64,000 bases of DNA from Pseudomonadota bacterium (GTDB taxonomy: Bacteria; Pseudomonadota; Alphaproteobacteria; Rhodospirillales; Magnetospirillaceae): positions 1 through 64,000 of the forward strand of contig JAEXAH010000124.1 of assembly GCA_023458315.1 (NCBI GenBank), in the 5' to 3' direction. Below are positions 1-8,494 of the stretch, in pieces. A model generated the notes under the pieces. It was given only the letters and a program-made list of their open reading frames with translations. It did not search any database and was not told where the DNA came from. The position numbers were made by a program, and so were the translations under genes. Position 1 is the stretch's first letter; each line of letters starts with the position of its first letter.

Positions 1-91
1 GCCCGCGCCGGGTGGCATTCCCGGCCGCCAGGGTCCGCGCATGACCGCGCCGCCCGCGCCGGGTGGTATTCCCGGTCGCCAGGGTCCGCGC
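1..91 (+). repeat. In-frame 51-bp tandem repeat in the IF-2 N-terminus
   Basis: Bases 41-91 encode the 17-residue unit MTAPPAPGGIPGRQGPR. Bases 2-40 encode the last 13 residues of an identical preceding unit, and the copy starting at 92 decays after MTAPP. The two visible units differ at only a few third-position bases. This is a coding minisatellite in the disordered N-terminal region of IF-2. The number of copies cannot be seen because the window starts inside one. Confidence 0.9.
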
Positions 92-2146
92 ATGACCGCG
101 CCGCCCGGCCCGGTGCCGCCGACCCGCACCACCGTTCCCGCCGGTACCGCCACCGCCGCGCCCCGCGCCGCCGGTGACGAGGACGAGGACGAAATCGCGC
201 GCAAGAAGGCCGCCGCCCACAAGCCGGTGCCGGTCAAGCGCACCGAGCCGCGCCGCCGTACCGGCAAGCTGACCATCACCGACGCCCTGACCGACGACGA
301 TCGCGGCGAACGCGGCCGCTCGCTGGCCGCCGTCAAGCGTGCCCGCGAACGCGAACGCCTGAAGAATCTCCAGAAGGGGGCCGAGAAGGTCATCCGCGAC
401 GTCATCATCCCCGAGACCCTGACCGTTCAGGAACTGGCCAACCGTATGGCCGAGCGTGGCGGCGACGTCATCAAGACGCTGATGCGCATGGGCGTGATGG
501 CCACCATCAACCAGAACATCGACGCCGACACCGCCGAGCTGGTGGTGGCCGAATTCGGCCACAACTTCAAGCGCGTGTCCGACGCCGACGTGCTGGTGGG
601 CCTGGAAGGCGACACCGATGCCGATGGCGAACTGGTGTCGCGTCCGCCGGTCGTCACCATCATGGGCCACGTCGACCACGGCAAGACCTCGCTGCTGGAC
701 GCGCTGCGCGAAACCGACGTGGTTTCGGGCGAAGCGGGCGGCATCACCCAGCACATCGGCGCCTATCAGGTGACGCTGGCCTCGGGGTCGAAGATCACCT
801 TCATCGACACCCCCGGCCACGAGGCGTTCACCGCCATGCGTGCCCGCGGCGCCAAGGTCACGGACCTGGTGGTGCTGGTGGTGGCCGCCGACGACGGCAT
901 CATGCCGCAGACGGTGGAAGCCATTCGCCACTCCAAGGCGGCCGGCGTGCCGATCATCGTGGCCATCAACAAGATCGACAAGCCCGACGCCAATCCCGAT
1001 CGCGTCCGCCAGGAACTGTTGCAGCACGATCTGGTGACTGAGGATCTGGGCGGCGACGTGCTGACGGTCGAAGTGTCGGCCAAGAAGCGCATGAACCTGG
1101 ACAAGCTGGAGGAGGCCATCCTCCTGCAAGCGGAAATCCTCGACCTCAAGGCCAATCCGCAGCGTGCCGCCCAGGGCGCCGTGGTCGAAGCCAAGATGGA
1201 AAAGGGCCGCGGTCCGGTGGCCACCGTGCTGGTGCAGAAGGGCACCCTGCGCGTCGGCGACGTGTTCGTGGCCGGTGCCGAATGGGGCAAGGTCCGCGCG
1301 CTGATCGACGACAAGGGCAACCGCCTGGAAGCCGCCGGTCCGTCGACTCCGGTCGAGGTTCTGGGCCTGGACGGCGCCCCCGCCGCCGGCGACGATTTCA
1401 TCGCCGTCGAGGACGAGGCCCGCGCCCGCGAGATCGCCGGCTACCGTCAGCGCAAGGACCGCGAAGTCCGTGCCAAGCTGGCCCAGCGCGGCACCCTGGA
1501 AGAGATGTTCTCCGCCATCAAGGCGGGCGAGGCCAAGGAACTGCCGGTCGTCATCAAGGGCGACGTGCAGGGCTCCATCGAGGCGATCATCGGTGCCGTC
1601 GAAAAGATCGGCAACGAGAACGTCAAGGTGCGCGTGCTGCACTCGGCCGTCGGCGCCGTCAGCGAGTCGGACATCACCTTGGCCAAGGCCTCGGGCGGTA
1701 TCCTCATCGGCTTCAACGTCCGCGCCAACCCGCAGGCCCGCGACATGGCCCGCCGCGACGGTGTGGACATCCGTTACTACTCGATCATTTATGACGTCAC
1801 CGACGACATCAAGCAGATCCTGTCGGGCATGCTGGCCCCGACCCTCAAGGAAAACTTCCTGGGTTACGCCAGCATCCGCGAGGTGTTCAACATCACCAAG
1901 GTCGGCAAGGTCGCGGGCTGCATGATCACCGAAGGCATCGTCAAGCGCGGTGCCGGTGTCCGCCTGCTGCGCGACAACGTGGTCATCCACCAGGGCAATC
2001 TGGGCCAGCTCAAGCGCTTCAAGGACGATGTCAAGGAAGTGCGCGAGGGCTACGAGTGCGGCATGTCCTTCACTAATTACGAGGACATCCGTGTCGGCGA
2101 CGTGATCGAGTGCTTCGAGATCGAAGAGGTGGCCGCTACCCTGTAA
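2..2146 (+). CDS. infB: Translation initiation factor IF-2 (5' end outside window)
   Basis: IF-2 is the GTPase that brings initiator tRNA to the 30S ribosomal subunit. The frame is open from base 2 with no clear start, so the N-terminus lies upstream. The visible part begins with a Pro/Gly/Arg-rich repeat, then a charged linker and the conserved IF-2 N-domain. The GTPase P-loop GHVDHGKT is encoded near 665-688, followed by DTPGHEAF (G3) and NKID (G4), and the C-terminal tRNA-binding domains run to the stop. The ATG at 41 lies inside the repeat and is unlikely to be the real start. rbfA follows 43 bp later, the usual order of this operon. Identity is certain; only the 5' end is missing. Confidence 0.98.
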   Translation, partial: PAPGGIPGRQGPRMTAPPAPGGIPGRQGPRMTAPPGPVPPTRTTVPAGTATAAPRAAGDEDEDEIARKKAAAHKPVPVKRTEPRRRTGKLTITDALTDDDRGERGRSLAAVKRARERERLKNLQKGAEKVIRDVIIPETLTVQELANRMAERGGDVIKTLMRMGVMATINQNIDADTAELVVAEFGHNFKRVSDADVLVGLEGDTDADGELVSRPPVVTIMGHVDHGKTSLLDALRETDVVSGEAGGITQHIGAYQVTLASGSKITFIDTPGHEAFTAMRARGAKVTDLVVLVVAADDGIMPQTVEAIRHSKAAGVPIIVAINKIDKPDANPDRVRQELLQHDLVTEDLGGDVLTVEVSAKKRMNLDKLEEAILLQAEILDLKANPQRAAQGAVVEAKMEKGRGPVATVLVQKGTLRVGDVFVAGAEWGKVRALIDDKGNRLEAAGPSTPVEVLGLDGAPAAGDDFIAVEDEARAREIAGYRQRKDREVRAKLAQRGTLEEMFSAIKAGEAKELPVVIKGDVQGSIEAIIGAVEKIGNENVKVRVLHSAVGAVSESDITLAKASGGILIGFNVRANPQARDMARRDGVDIRYYSIIYDVTDDIKQILSGMLAPTLKENFLGYASIREVFNITKVGKVAGCMITEGIVKRGAGVRLLRDNVVIHQGNLGQLKRFKDDVKEVREGYECGMSFTNYEDIRVGDVIECFEIEEVAATL

Positions 2147-2189
2147 AGGGGGCGGTCGCCACTCTTCTCTCTCGCCGGAGTGTAAAGCC

Positions 2190-2636
2190 ATGTCCAACAA
2201 GGGACATAAGGCGCCGTCCCAACGCCAACTGCGCGTGGGCGAGGAACTGCGTCACATCATCGCCAACATCATCGAGCGTGGGGATATCCGCGACCCTGAT
2301 CTTCAGGGTCGCGCCATCACCGTGACCGAGGTGCGCATCAGCCCCGACCTCAAGAACGCCACGGTGTTCGTGGTGCCGCTGGGCGGCGGCGAGGTCGACG
2401 GCATGCTCAAGGGCCTCAAGCGGGCGGCGCCGTTCCTGCGCCACGAAATCGCCCGGCGGGTCGATCTGCGCGCGGTGCCGAACCTGTCGTTCGAGCCCGA
2501 TGTCAGCTTCGACGAAGCCAGCAAGATCAACGCCCTGCTGCATCGCCCGGATGTCCGCCGCGACCTGGGCGGCGATGCGGAATTCGAACGCCGCTTCGAT
2601 CCGGACTCGCTGGACGGCGCCGACGACGGGGAATAA
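2190..2636 (+). CDS. rbfA: 30S ribosome-binding factor RbfA
   Basis: RbfA (148 residues) binds immature 30S subunits and helps 16S rRNA 5'-end maturation and cold adaptation. The protein is a single KH-like domain with the family's opening (QRQLRVGEELRHIIANII) and the segment ITVTEVRISPDLKNATVFV, as in standard RbfA. The length is slightly above the usual 120-140. It sits between infB and truB, the classical order, and probably shares their transcript. The ATG at 2190 matches the conserved N-terminus MSNKGHKAPSQRQLR. Confidence 0.96.
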   Translation: MSNKGHKAPSQRQLRVGEELRHIIANIIERGDIRDPDLQGRAITVTEVRISPDLKNATVFVVPLGGGEVDGMLKGLKRAAPFLRHEIARRVDLRAVPNLSFEPDVSFDEASKINALLHRPDVRRDLGGDAEFERRFDPDSLDGADDGE

Positions 2637-2646
2637 TGAGGTTTGA

Positions 2647-2722
2647 TTAACCACAGAGACACAGAGGCACAGAGAAGGAAGAAAATTCCTTTTCCTCTGT
2701 GTCTCTGTGCCTCTGTGGTTAA
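2647..2722. repeat. Large imperfect palindrome, CCACAGAGACACAGAG type
   Basis: The left arm (2647-2674) begins TTAACCACAGAGACACAGAG. The right arm (2694-2722) ends in the reverse complement, with one A/G and one G/A exchange between the arms. Each arm is itself built from the 8-base word CACAGAGR. The loop is A-rich. A transcript would fold into a hairpin of almost 30 bp. This motif family is known as a dispersed intergenic repeat in many unrelated bacteria; its function is unknown. Here it separates rbfA from truB inside an operon, so it could act as an RNA-processing or attenuation site. Confidence 0.9.
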
Positions 2723-2742
2723 TTTATTTTTGGAATTCCCTC

Positions 2743-3720
2743 ATGGCCCGTAAACGCAAAGGCATCCCCATCGACGGCTGGCTGGCCATCGACAAGCCGT
2801 TGGGCATCGGCTCGACCCAGGTGGTCAGCATGGTGCGGCGGTTGACCGGCGCGGCGAAGGTCGGGCATGGCGGCACGCTGGACCCGCTGGCGTCCGGCAT
2901 TCTGCCCATCGCGCTGGGCGAGGCGACCAAGACCGTGGCCTATGTCATGGACGGTGCCAAGACCTATCGCTTCCAAGTGCGCTGGGGGCAGGCCACCGCC
3001 ACCGACGACAAGGAAGGCGCGGTCACGGAAACCTCGGACGTGCGGCCGACCCCGGAACAGATCGCGGCGGTGTTGCCGCGCTTCACCGGCGCCATCGAAC
3101 AGGTGCCGCCCGCCTATTCCGCCATCAAGGTGGACGGCGAGCGCGCCTATGATCTGGCGCGGGCGGGCGAGGCGGTGGACCTGAAGGCGCGCGTCGTCCA
3201 CATCACGGCGTTGCGCTATCTGGGCGGCCCCGATGCCGATCACGGCGATTTCGAGGTGGAATGCGGCAAGGGCACCTATGTGCGCTCGCTGGGCCGCGAC
3301 ATCGCTGCCGCCTTGGGGACGCTGGCCCATATCTCGGTGCTGCGCCGGGTCGCCTGCGGCCCGTTCAACGAGGGCAACGCGATTCCCCTGGACAAGTTTG
3401 CCGAACTCGGGCAGGGTCCCGCACTTCGGTCCCATCTGCTTCCTGTCAAGACCGCGCTGGACGACATCCCGGCGCTGGCCCTGACGGAAGCGGAGGCCCG
3501 GCGCCTCCAAAGCGGGCAGGCTCTCTCGGTTCCCCGATTGACCCATGCCTTGCCGGACGGTGTCCTTGACCCGGAACGGGTGTTCCGGGCCATGGACGGC
3601 GAACGGCTGGTGGCGTTGGCGCGCATCGAGGGCGGAGCCGTCCGGTCGGTGCGCGTGATGAATCTCCAACCAGACACATTAGGAGAAGACGATGTCGATC
3701 ACTCCCGAGCGCAAGGCTGA
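2743..3720 (+). CDS. truB: tRNA pseudouridine(55) synthase TruB
   Basis: TruB (325 residues from this start) makes pseudouridine 55 in the T-loop of tRNAs. The motif GHGGTLDPLASGILPIALGEATK contains the catalytic Asp, and KTYRFQVRWG and VPPAYSAIKVDGERAYDLAR follow as in the family; a PUA-like C-terminus ends the protein. An in-frame ATG at 2707 exists, but it falls inside the right arm of the palindrome and encodes an atypical MPLWLIYFW extension, so I chose ATG 2743 (MARKRKGIPIDGW). The 3' end overlaps rpsO by 29 bp, so the rpsO ribosome-binding site AGGAGA lies inside truB. Confidence 0.96.
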   Translation: MARKRKGIPIDGWLAIDKPLGIGSTQVVSMVRRLTGAAKVGHGGTLDPLASGILPIALGEATKTVAYVMDGAKTYRFQVRWGQATATDDKEGAVTETSDVRPTPEQIAAVLPRFTGAIEQVPPAYSAIKVDGERAYDLARAGEAVDLKARVVHITALRYLGGPDADHGDFEVECGKGTYVRSLGRDIAAALGTLAHISVLRRVACGPFNEGNAIPLDKFAELGQGPALRSHLLPVKTALDDIPALALTEAEARRLQSGQALSVPRLTHALPDGVLDPERVFRAMDGERLVALARIEGGAVRSVRVMNLQPDTLGEDDVDHSRAQG

Positions 3721-3961
3721 GGTTGTCAAGGAATTCGCCACCCACGAGGGCGACACCGGTTCGCCGGAAGTCCAGGTGGCCATCCTGTCGGAGCGCATCC
3801 GCAACCTGACCGAGCACTTCAAGGACCACAAGAAGGATTTCCACTCGCGCCGCGGCCTGCTGCTGATGGTCGGCCAGCGTCGTCGCATGCTGGATTACCT
3901 GAAGGCCACCGACAAGGCCCGCTACGAAGCGCTGATCGCCCGTCTGGGCCTGCGCAAGTAA
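3692..3961 (+). CDS. rpsO: 30S ribosomal protein S15
   Basis: S15 (89 residues, the normal length) binds the central domain of 16S rRNA early in 30S assembly. The sequence MSITPERKAEVVKEFATHEG, the segment GSPEVQVAILSERI and the end RYEALIARLGLRK are diagnostic. AGGAGAAGACG upstream is a strong ribosome-binding site placed within the end of truB, so translation of the two genes is probably coupled. pnp follows after a structured 226-bp gap, as in many proteobacteria. Confidence 0.98.
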   Translation: MSITPERKAEVVKEFATHEGDTGSPEVQVAILSERIRNLTEHFKDHKKDFHSRRGLLLMVGQRRRMLDYLKATDKARYEALIARLGLRK

Positions 3962-4187
3962 CGGACTTACGGCCTCTGGGCTTCGGCCCGGAACGCCGGT
4001 ATAAAGTTTGCGGATCGTACCCGGAGGCAACCCCGGGTGCCGAGGCCCGCGCGGGGAAGGGTCCCTGCGCGGGCGTCCGCATTTGGCGACGGCGTTATTT
4101 GCCCGTGGAAGAATGTAGGGCCGCCCTCGTCAAGACGCCCGCATCGCAGCAATCCGGCGGCGATGCGAACGGATAAGGAATGACCGT
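3962..4187 (+). promoter_or_regulatory. rpsO-pnp intergenic leader with hairpins
   Basis: This 226-bp gap holds a small GGGC-TTCG-GCCC hairpin just after rpsO, a possible -10 box TATAAA (4000-4005) with only a poor -35, and a strong inverted repeat GCCCGCGC (4045-4052) / GCGCGGGC (4067-4074) with inner pairing AGGG/CCCT. In E. coli the pnp leader carries an RNase III-processed stem through which PNPase represses its own synthesis. The placement here suggests the same role, but that is inference. No run of T follows the hairpins, so they are not clear terminators. Confidence 0.55.
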
Positions 4188-6353
4188 ATGTCCATGTTCA
4201 ATGTCACCCGCAAGGAGATCACCTGGGGTGGGCGCAAGCTGGTTCTGGAAACCGGCAAGATCGCCCGCCAGGCTGACGGCGCCGTGCTGGCCACCTATGG
4301 CGATACCAGCGTGCTGTGCACCGTCGTCGCCGCCAAGTCGGTGAAGCCGGGCGTCGATTTCTTCCCGCTGACCGTGAATTACCAGGAAAAGGCTTTCGCC
4401 GCCGGTAAGATTCCCGGCGGCTTTTTCAAGCGCGAAGGCCGCCCGAGCGAAAAGGAAACCCTGGTTTCCCGCCTGATCGACCGTCCGATCCGCCCGCTGT
4501 TCGCCGATGGCTTCCGTAACGAGACCCAGGTGGTCTGCACCGTGCTGTCGCACGACATGGAAAACGATCCCGACATCGTCGCCATGGTCGGCGCCTCGGC
4601 GGCGCTGTGCGTCTCGGGCGTGCCGTTCCTCGGCCCGATCGCCGCCGCCCGCGTCGGCTATATCGACGGCGCCTATGTGCTGAACCCGACCCTGGCCCAG
4701 ATCAAGGAAACCCAGCTCGATCTGGTGGTCGCCGGGACCACCGAAGGCGTGCTGATGGTCGAATCCGAAGCCAAGGAGCTGTCGGAAGAGATCATGCTGG
4801 GCGCCGTGACCTTCGGTCACAAGGAATTCCAGCCGGTGATCCAGGCGATCATCGAAATGGCCGAGCATTGCGCCAAGGAGCCGTGGGATCTGGCCGAGGC
4901 CGCCCCGGAAGTGGCCATCGTCCGCAAGAAGTTCGAGGATTCGGGCGTCGTCGCCGAACTGGCCGAAGCCTACAAGATCGTCAAGAAGCAGGACCGCTAC
5001 GCCGCCGTCGGCGCGGTCAAGAAGAAGGCGATCGAATCCCTGGGTGATGCCGCCGCCGAACTGGCCGTGGCCCCGGGCATCCTGAAGGACCTGGAGTCCG
5101 AAGTGGTGCGCGGCAACATCCTGAAGACCGGCGTGCGCATCGACGGCCGCGACACCAAGACGGTGCGCGCCATCGAGGTCGAGGTCGGCGTTCTGCCGCG
5201 CGCCCACGGTTCCGCCCTGTTCACCCGTGGCGAGACCCAGGCCCTGGTGGTCGCCACCCTGGGCACCGGCCAGGACGAGCAGATCATCGACCAGTTGGCG
5301 GGCGAGTACCGCGAGCACTTCATGCTGCATTACAACTTCCCGCCCTATTCGGTCGGTGAAGCCGGCCGCATGGGTTCGCCGGGCCGCCGCGAGATCGGCC
5401 ACGGCAAGCTGGCCTGGCGTGCCGTGCACCCCATGCTGCCCGCCAAGGAAGCCTTCCCCTACACCATCCGCGTGGTGTCCGAGATCACCGAATCCAACGG
5501 TTCGTCCTCGATGGCGTCCGTCTGCGGCGCCTCGCTGGCCATGATGGATTCGGGCGTGCCGCTGGCCCGTCCGGTGGCCGGTATCGCCATGGGTCTGATC
5601 AAGGAAGGCAGCGACTTCGCCGTGCTGTCCGACATCCTGGGTGACGAGGATCACCTGGGCGACATGGACTTCAAGGTGGCCGGCACTACCGACGGCATCA
5701 CCGCCCTTCAGATGGACATCAAGATCACCTCGATCACCGAGGAGATCATGAAGATCGCCCTGGCCCAGGCCAAGGACGGTCGCATCCACATTCTGGGCGA
5801 GATGAACAAGGGCATTTCCTCGGCCCGCGAGGAAGTCTCGGGCAATGCTCCGCGCATCACCACCTTCAACATTCCGAAGGAAAAGATCCGCGAAGTCATC
5901 GGCACCGGCGGCAAGGTCATCCGCGAAATCTGCGAACAGACCGGCGCCAAGATCGACATCGAGGACGACGGCACCATCAAGGTCGCTTCGTCCGACATCG
6001 ACGCCGCCCAGCGCGCCATCGACTGGATCCGCGGCATCGTCGCCGAGCCGGAGCTGGGCGTGGTCTACACCGGCAAGGTCGTGAAGGTGGTCGATTTCGG
6101 CGCCTTCGTGAACTTCCTCGGCTCGCGCGATGGCCTGGTCCACATCTCCGAAATCAGCCGCGAGCGTGTCGCCAAGACCGCCGACGTGCTGAAGCAGGGC
6201 GATTCGGTCAAGGTCAAGGTGCTGGGCTTCGACGATCGCGGCAAGGTCAAGCTGTCCATGAAGTGCGTGGACCAGGAGACCGGCGAGGACATCACCGCCC
6301 AGATCGAGGCGGAGAAGGCCGAGCGCCGCAAGGAGCGCAAGAACGACGAGTAA
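4188..6353 (+). CDS. pnp: Polyribonucleotide nucleotidyltransferase (PNPase)
   Basis: PNPase (721 residues) degrades RNA 3' to 5' using phosphate and can add tails in reverse. Two RNase PH-like domains span roughly 1-230 and 310-540 (segments MFNVTRKEITWGGRKLVLETG and FPPYSVGEAGRMGSPGRREIGHG), separated by the alpha-helical PNPase linker. A KH domain (EVIGTGGKVIREICEQTGAKIDI) and an S1 domain (GKVVKVVDFGAFVNFL) close the protein, followed by a charged tail. The start is supported by AAGGA upstream and the conserved N-terminus. It is the last gene of the operon and is followed by an intrinsic terminator. Confidence 0.98.
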   Translation: MSMFNVTRKEITWGGRKLVLETGKIARQADGAVLATYGDTSVLCTVVAAKSVKPGVDFFPLTVNYQEKAFAAGKIPGGFFKREGRPSEKETLVSRLIDRPIRPLFADGFRNETQVVCTVLSHDMENDPDIVAMVGASAALCVSGVPFLGPIAAARVGYIDGAYVLNPTLAQIKETQLDLVVAGTTEGVLMVESEAKELSEEIMLGAVTFGHKEFQPVIQAIIEMAEHCAKEPWDLAEAAPEVAIVRKKFEDSGVVAELAEAYKIVKKQDRYAAVGAVKKKAIESLGDAAAELAVAPGILKDLESEVVRGNILKTGVRIDGRDTKTVRAIEVEVGVLPRAHGSALFTRGETQALVVATLGTGQDEQIIDQLAGEYREHFMLHYNFPPYSVGEAGRMGSPGRREIGHGKLAWRAVHPMLPAKEAFPYTIRVVSEITESNGSSSMASVCGASLAMMDSGVPLARPVAGIAMGLIKEGSDFAVLSDILGDEDHLGDMDFKVAGTTDGITALQMDIKITSITEEIMKIALAQAKDGRIHILGEMNKGISSAREEVSGNAPRITTFNIPKEKIREVIGTGGKVIREICEQTGAKIDIEDDGTIKVASSDIDAAQRAIDWIRGIVAEPELGVVYTGKVVKVVDFGAFVNFLGSRDGLVHISEISRERVAKTADVLKQGDSVKVKVLGFDDRGKVKLSMKCVDQETGEDITAQIEAEKAERRKERKNDE

Positions 6354-6381
6354 TCGTCTTTCTTTGCATCGCTACGGAAAG

Positions 6382-6409
6382 GCGGGTCGCGCAAGCGGCC
6401 CGCTTTTTT
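6382..6409 (+). terminator. Rho-independent terminator after pnp
   Basis: GCGGGTCGC, a four-base GCAA loop and GCGGCCCGC form a GC-rich stem (6382-6402) followed directly by six T residues. It lies 28 bp after the pnp stop. The same stem reads toward the minus-strand hydrogenase-like operon that ends at 6435 and may terminate it too, though its minus-strand T tract is poor. Confidence 0.9.
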
Positions 6410-6434
6410 GATTCTTGGCCGGGGCCGTTCGCCC

Positions 6435-6965
6435 CTATCCCCCGACGTGCCGGAGCAGCGCCAGCAATCCGGCCAGGATGTCGCGGGGGGCGGGGGGGCA
6501 GCCGGGGATGTGCAGATCCACCGGCAGCACGGCCGAGACGCCGCCCGCCACCGCATAGGACCCGGCGAAGCAACCGCCGTCGCGGCCGCAATCGCCCAGC
6601 GCCACCACCCATTTCGGCGCGGGCGTGGCGTCCCAGGTGCGGCGCAGGGCCTCGGCCATGTTGTGGGTGACGGGGCCTGTCACCAGCAGCACGTCGGCGT
6701 GACGCGGGCTGGCCACGAACTTGATGCCGAAGCGTTCCAGATCGTGCACCGGGTTGTTGACGGCGTGCAGTTCCAGTTCGCAGGCGTTGCAGCTTCCGGC
6801 GTCCACTTCGCGGATGGCGAGGCTGCGGCCCAGGCGGCCGCGCGCCTCGGCGGCGAATTCGTCGGCCAGTTCGGCCAGCCCCTCGACCGAGGGTTCCGGC
6901 GCCGCCTCGGTATAGGCGCCCTTGATCAGATGGCGGGCGAACAGGTGGGCGATGGGGGGGATCAT
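6435..6965 (-). CDS. hyfI: NuoB/HyfI-like Fe-S subunit of a hydrogenase-4-related complex
   Basis: This 176-residue protein belongs to the 20-kDa subunit family of complex I and group 4 hydrogenases (NuoB, HyfI). That subunit carries the terminal [4Fe-4S] cluster next to the large subunit. The cluster pattern is visible: SCNACE (C59, C62), LGDCGRDGGC (C126, C132) and PGCPP (C156). I start at ATG 6965 because GAGG stands 5 bases upstream; an ATG at 6983 would overlap the previous gene by 11 bp. It is the last of six co-oriented genes. Unlike its partner HyfG it keeps all cluster ligands, so electron transfer probably still happens. Confidence 0.85.
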   Translation of the reverse strand: MIPPIAHLFARHLIKGAYTEAAPEPSVEGLAELADEFAAEARGRLGRSLAIREVDAGSCNACELELHAVNNPVHDLERFGIKFVASPRHADVLLVTGPVTHNMAEALRRTWDATPAPKWVVALGDCGRDGGCFAGSYAVAGGVSAVLPVDLHIPGCPPAPRDILAGLLALLRHVGG

Positions 6966-6972
6966 GCGCGCC

Positions 6973-8490
6973 TCACAAATCATGCCCTGAATAGGAACAA
7001 TTGAACGATTTGTTGATGATCGGGAAGTCGGCGACGATGTTGCCCTCGATGGCGGCTTCCAGCAGCGGCCACTGGAACCATGACGGGTCATGCGGATGGC
7101 AGCGCACCACCTTGCCGGTTTCCGACAGGCGCAGCCACACCACCACCTCGCCGCGAAAGCCCTCGGCCACCGCCACGCCCTCGCCCGCCCGCAGCGGCAG
7201 CGGCACGGCGATGGGACCGGCGGGCAGGCGGGCCAGGATCTGGTCGATCAGGTTCAGGCTTTGCGTCACTTCCTCGGCACGGATCAGGATGCGCGAATGC
7301 ACGTCGCCCTCGGCCCGTACCGGAATGTCGAAATCCAGGTCGTCATAAGGGGCATGGCCGGGGAATTTACGGGCGTCGTGGGCGCGCGAACTGGCGCGGC
7401 CCACATAGCCGCCCGCCCCGAAGCGGTGAACCAGGGCGGCGCTGATCTGGCCGGTGCCGGTGGTGCGGTCCAGCAGCGATGGCGTTTCCTCGTACAGCAC
7501 CATGGCGCGGCGGAAATCCTTGCGCAGCGTGTGCAGCACCTTGTGCAGATCGTTGCGGTGGCTTTCGTCCAGGTCGACCGCGACGCCGCCCGGCACCACC
7601 CGGTCCATCAGCAGGCGGTGGCCGAAACAGGCGGCGTTGGCGCGCAGCACCCGCTCGCGCAGCACCGACAGATGGCTGAGCATGATGGCGAAGGCGGCGT
7701 CGTTGCAGATGGCGCCGATGTCGCCCAGATGGTTGGCGACCCGCTCCATCTCGGCCATCAGGGCGCGCAGCCAGACGGCGCGTGGCGGCGCCTCGATGCC
7801 CAGCGCCGCCTCGACCGCGCGGGCGAAGGCCAGGGCGTAGGCCACGGTGGAATCGCCCGACACCCGGCCGACGATGCGGGCGGCATCGGCGATGGGCTTG
7901 CCCTGCATCAGCCCCTCGACGCCCTTGTGCAGATAGCCCAGGCGTTCCTCCAGCCGCACCACCGTCTCGCCCTGGGCGTGAAAGCGGAAATGGCCGGGCT
8001 CGATGATGCCCGCATGCACCGGCCCCACCGGAATCTGGTGCAGTCCCTCGCCTTCGGCAGTGCGGAAAGTATAGGCGTGCGGCCCGCCATCATAGGCGCG
8101 CGGGCTGCCCAGCGGATGCTTGACCGCCCAGCGGCCATGATCCAGCCATGCCCGCTGATCGGCCAGACCCTGCGGCGCCAGGCCATAGAGATCGTGGATG
8201 GCCCGCTCCAGCCGGATGGCGCCCGGGCGGCGCTTGGCCAGACCGACGAAGCGCTGGTTGACGCAGGAATGGGACACCACCGCCAGCGTCTCGTTCTCGT
8301 CGTCGCGGAACAGGGCGTGCACCTCGTTGGGTTCGGCCCATTCGGCCATCAGCACCCAATCGGCGGCGGCAAGGCGATCCTCGAAGGCGCGCCAGCCGGG
8401 CAGGTCCAACTGGAAGCGCGGCCACGGCCGGTGGCCCGCCACCTCGCGGCCCATGGACAGGAAATCAAGCAGCGCGACTTTGCCCAGCAT
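6973..8490 (-). CDS. hyfG: HyfG/NuoCD-like large subunit lacking NiFe ligands
   Basis: This 505-residue protein joins a NuoC-like N-terminal part (about 1-110) to a NuoD/hydrogenase large-subunit part. The segment IPVGPVHAGIIEPGHFRF (153-170) is typical of HycE/HyfG proteins. The two motifs that hold NiFe in true group 4 hydrogenases (CGICxxxH and DPCxxC) are absent. The first position reads GRVSGDST (about 208-215) and the C-terminus reads NKSFNCSYSGHDL, with one Cys only. It should therefore not make or use H2. Such proteins are known as energy-converting hydrogenase-related (Ehr) subunits; their substrate is unknown. It follows hyfF by 4 bp. Confidence 0.88.
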   Translation of the reverse strand: MLGKVALLDFLSMGREVAGHRPWPRFQLDLPGWRAFEDRLAAADWVLMAEWAEPNEVHALFRDDENETLAVVSHSCVNQRFVGLAKRRPGAIRLERAIHDLYGLAPQGLADQRAWLDHGRWAVKHPLGSPRAYDGGPHAYTFRTAEGEGLHQIPVGPVHAGIIEPGHFRFHAQGETVVRLEERLGYLHKGVEGLMQGKPIADAARIVGRVSGDSTVAYALAFARAVEAALGIEAPPRAVWLRALMAEMERVANHLGDIGAICNDAAFAIMLSHLSVLRERVLRANAACFGHRLLMDRVVPGGVAVDLDESHRNDLHKVLHTLRKDFRRAMVLYEETPSLLDRTTGTGQISAALVHRFGAGGYVGRASSRAHDARKFPGHAPYDDLDFDIPVRAEGDVHSRILIRAEEVTQSLNLIDQILARLPAGPIAVPLPLRAGEGVAVAEGFRGEVVVWLRLSETGKVVRCHPHDPSWFQWPLLEAAIEGNIVADFPIINKSFNCSYSGHDL

Positions 8491-8494
8491 GGCC

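Noticed and set aside
2707..2742. Upstream ATG for truB
   Set aside because: It falls inside the palindrome's right arm and adds an atypical hydrophobic stretch; the family starts at MARKRKG.
4095..6143. 682-residue open frame on the minus strand opposite pnp
   Set aside because: It lies entirely within pnp in antisense, has His/Gly/Asp-rich composition typical of GC-rich shadow frames, and no family motif.
6973..8490. Calling HyfG an active NiFe hydrogenase
   Set aside because: Both cysteine ligand motifs are missing, and no hydrogenase maturation gene (hyp) is in the window.
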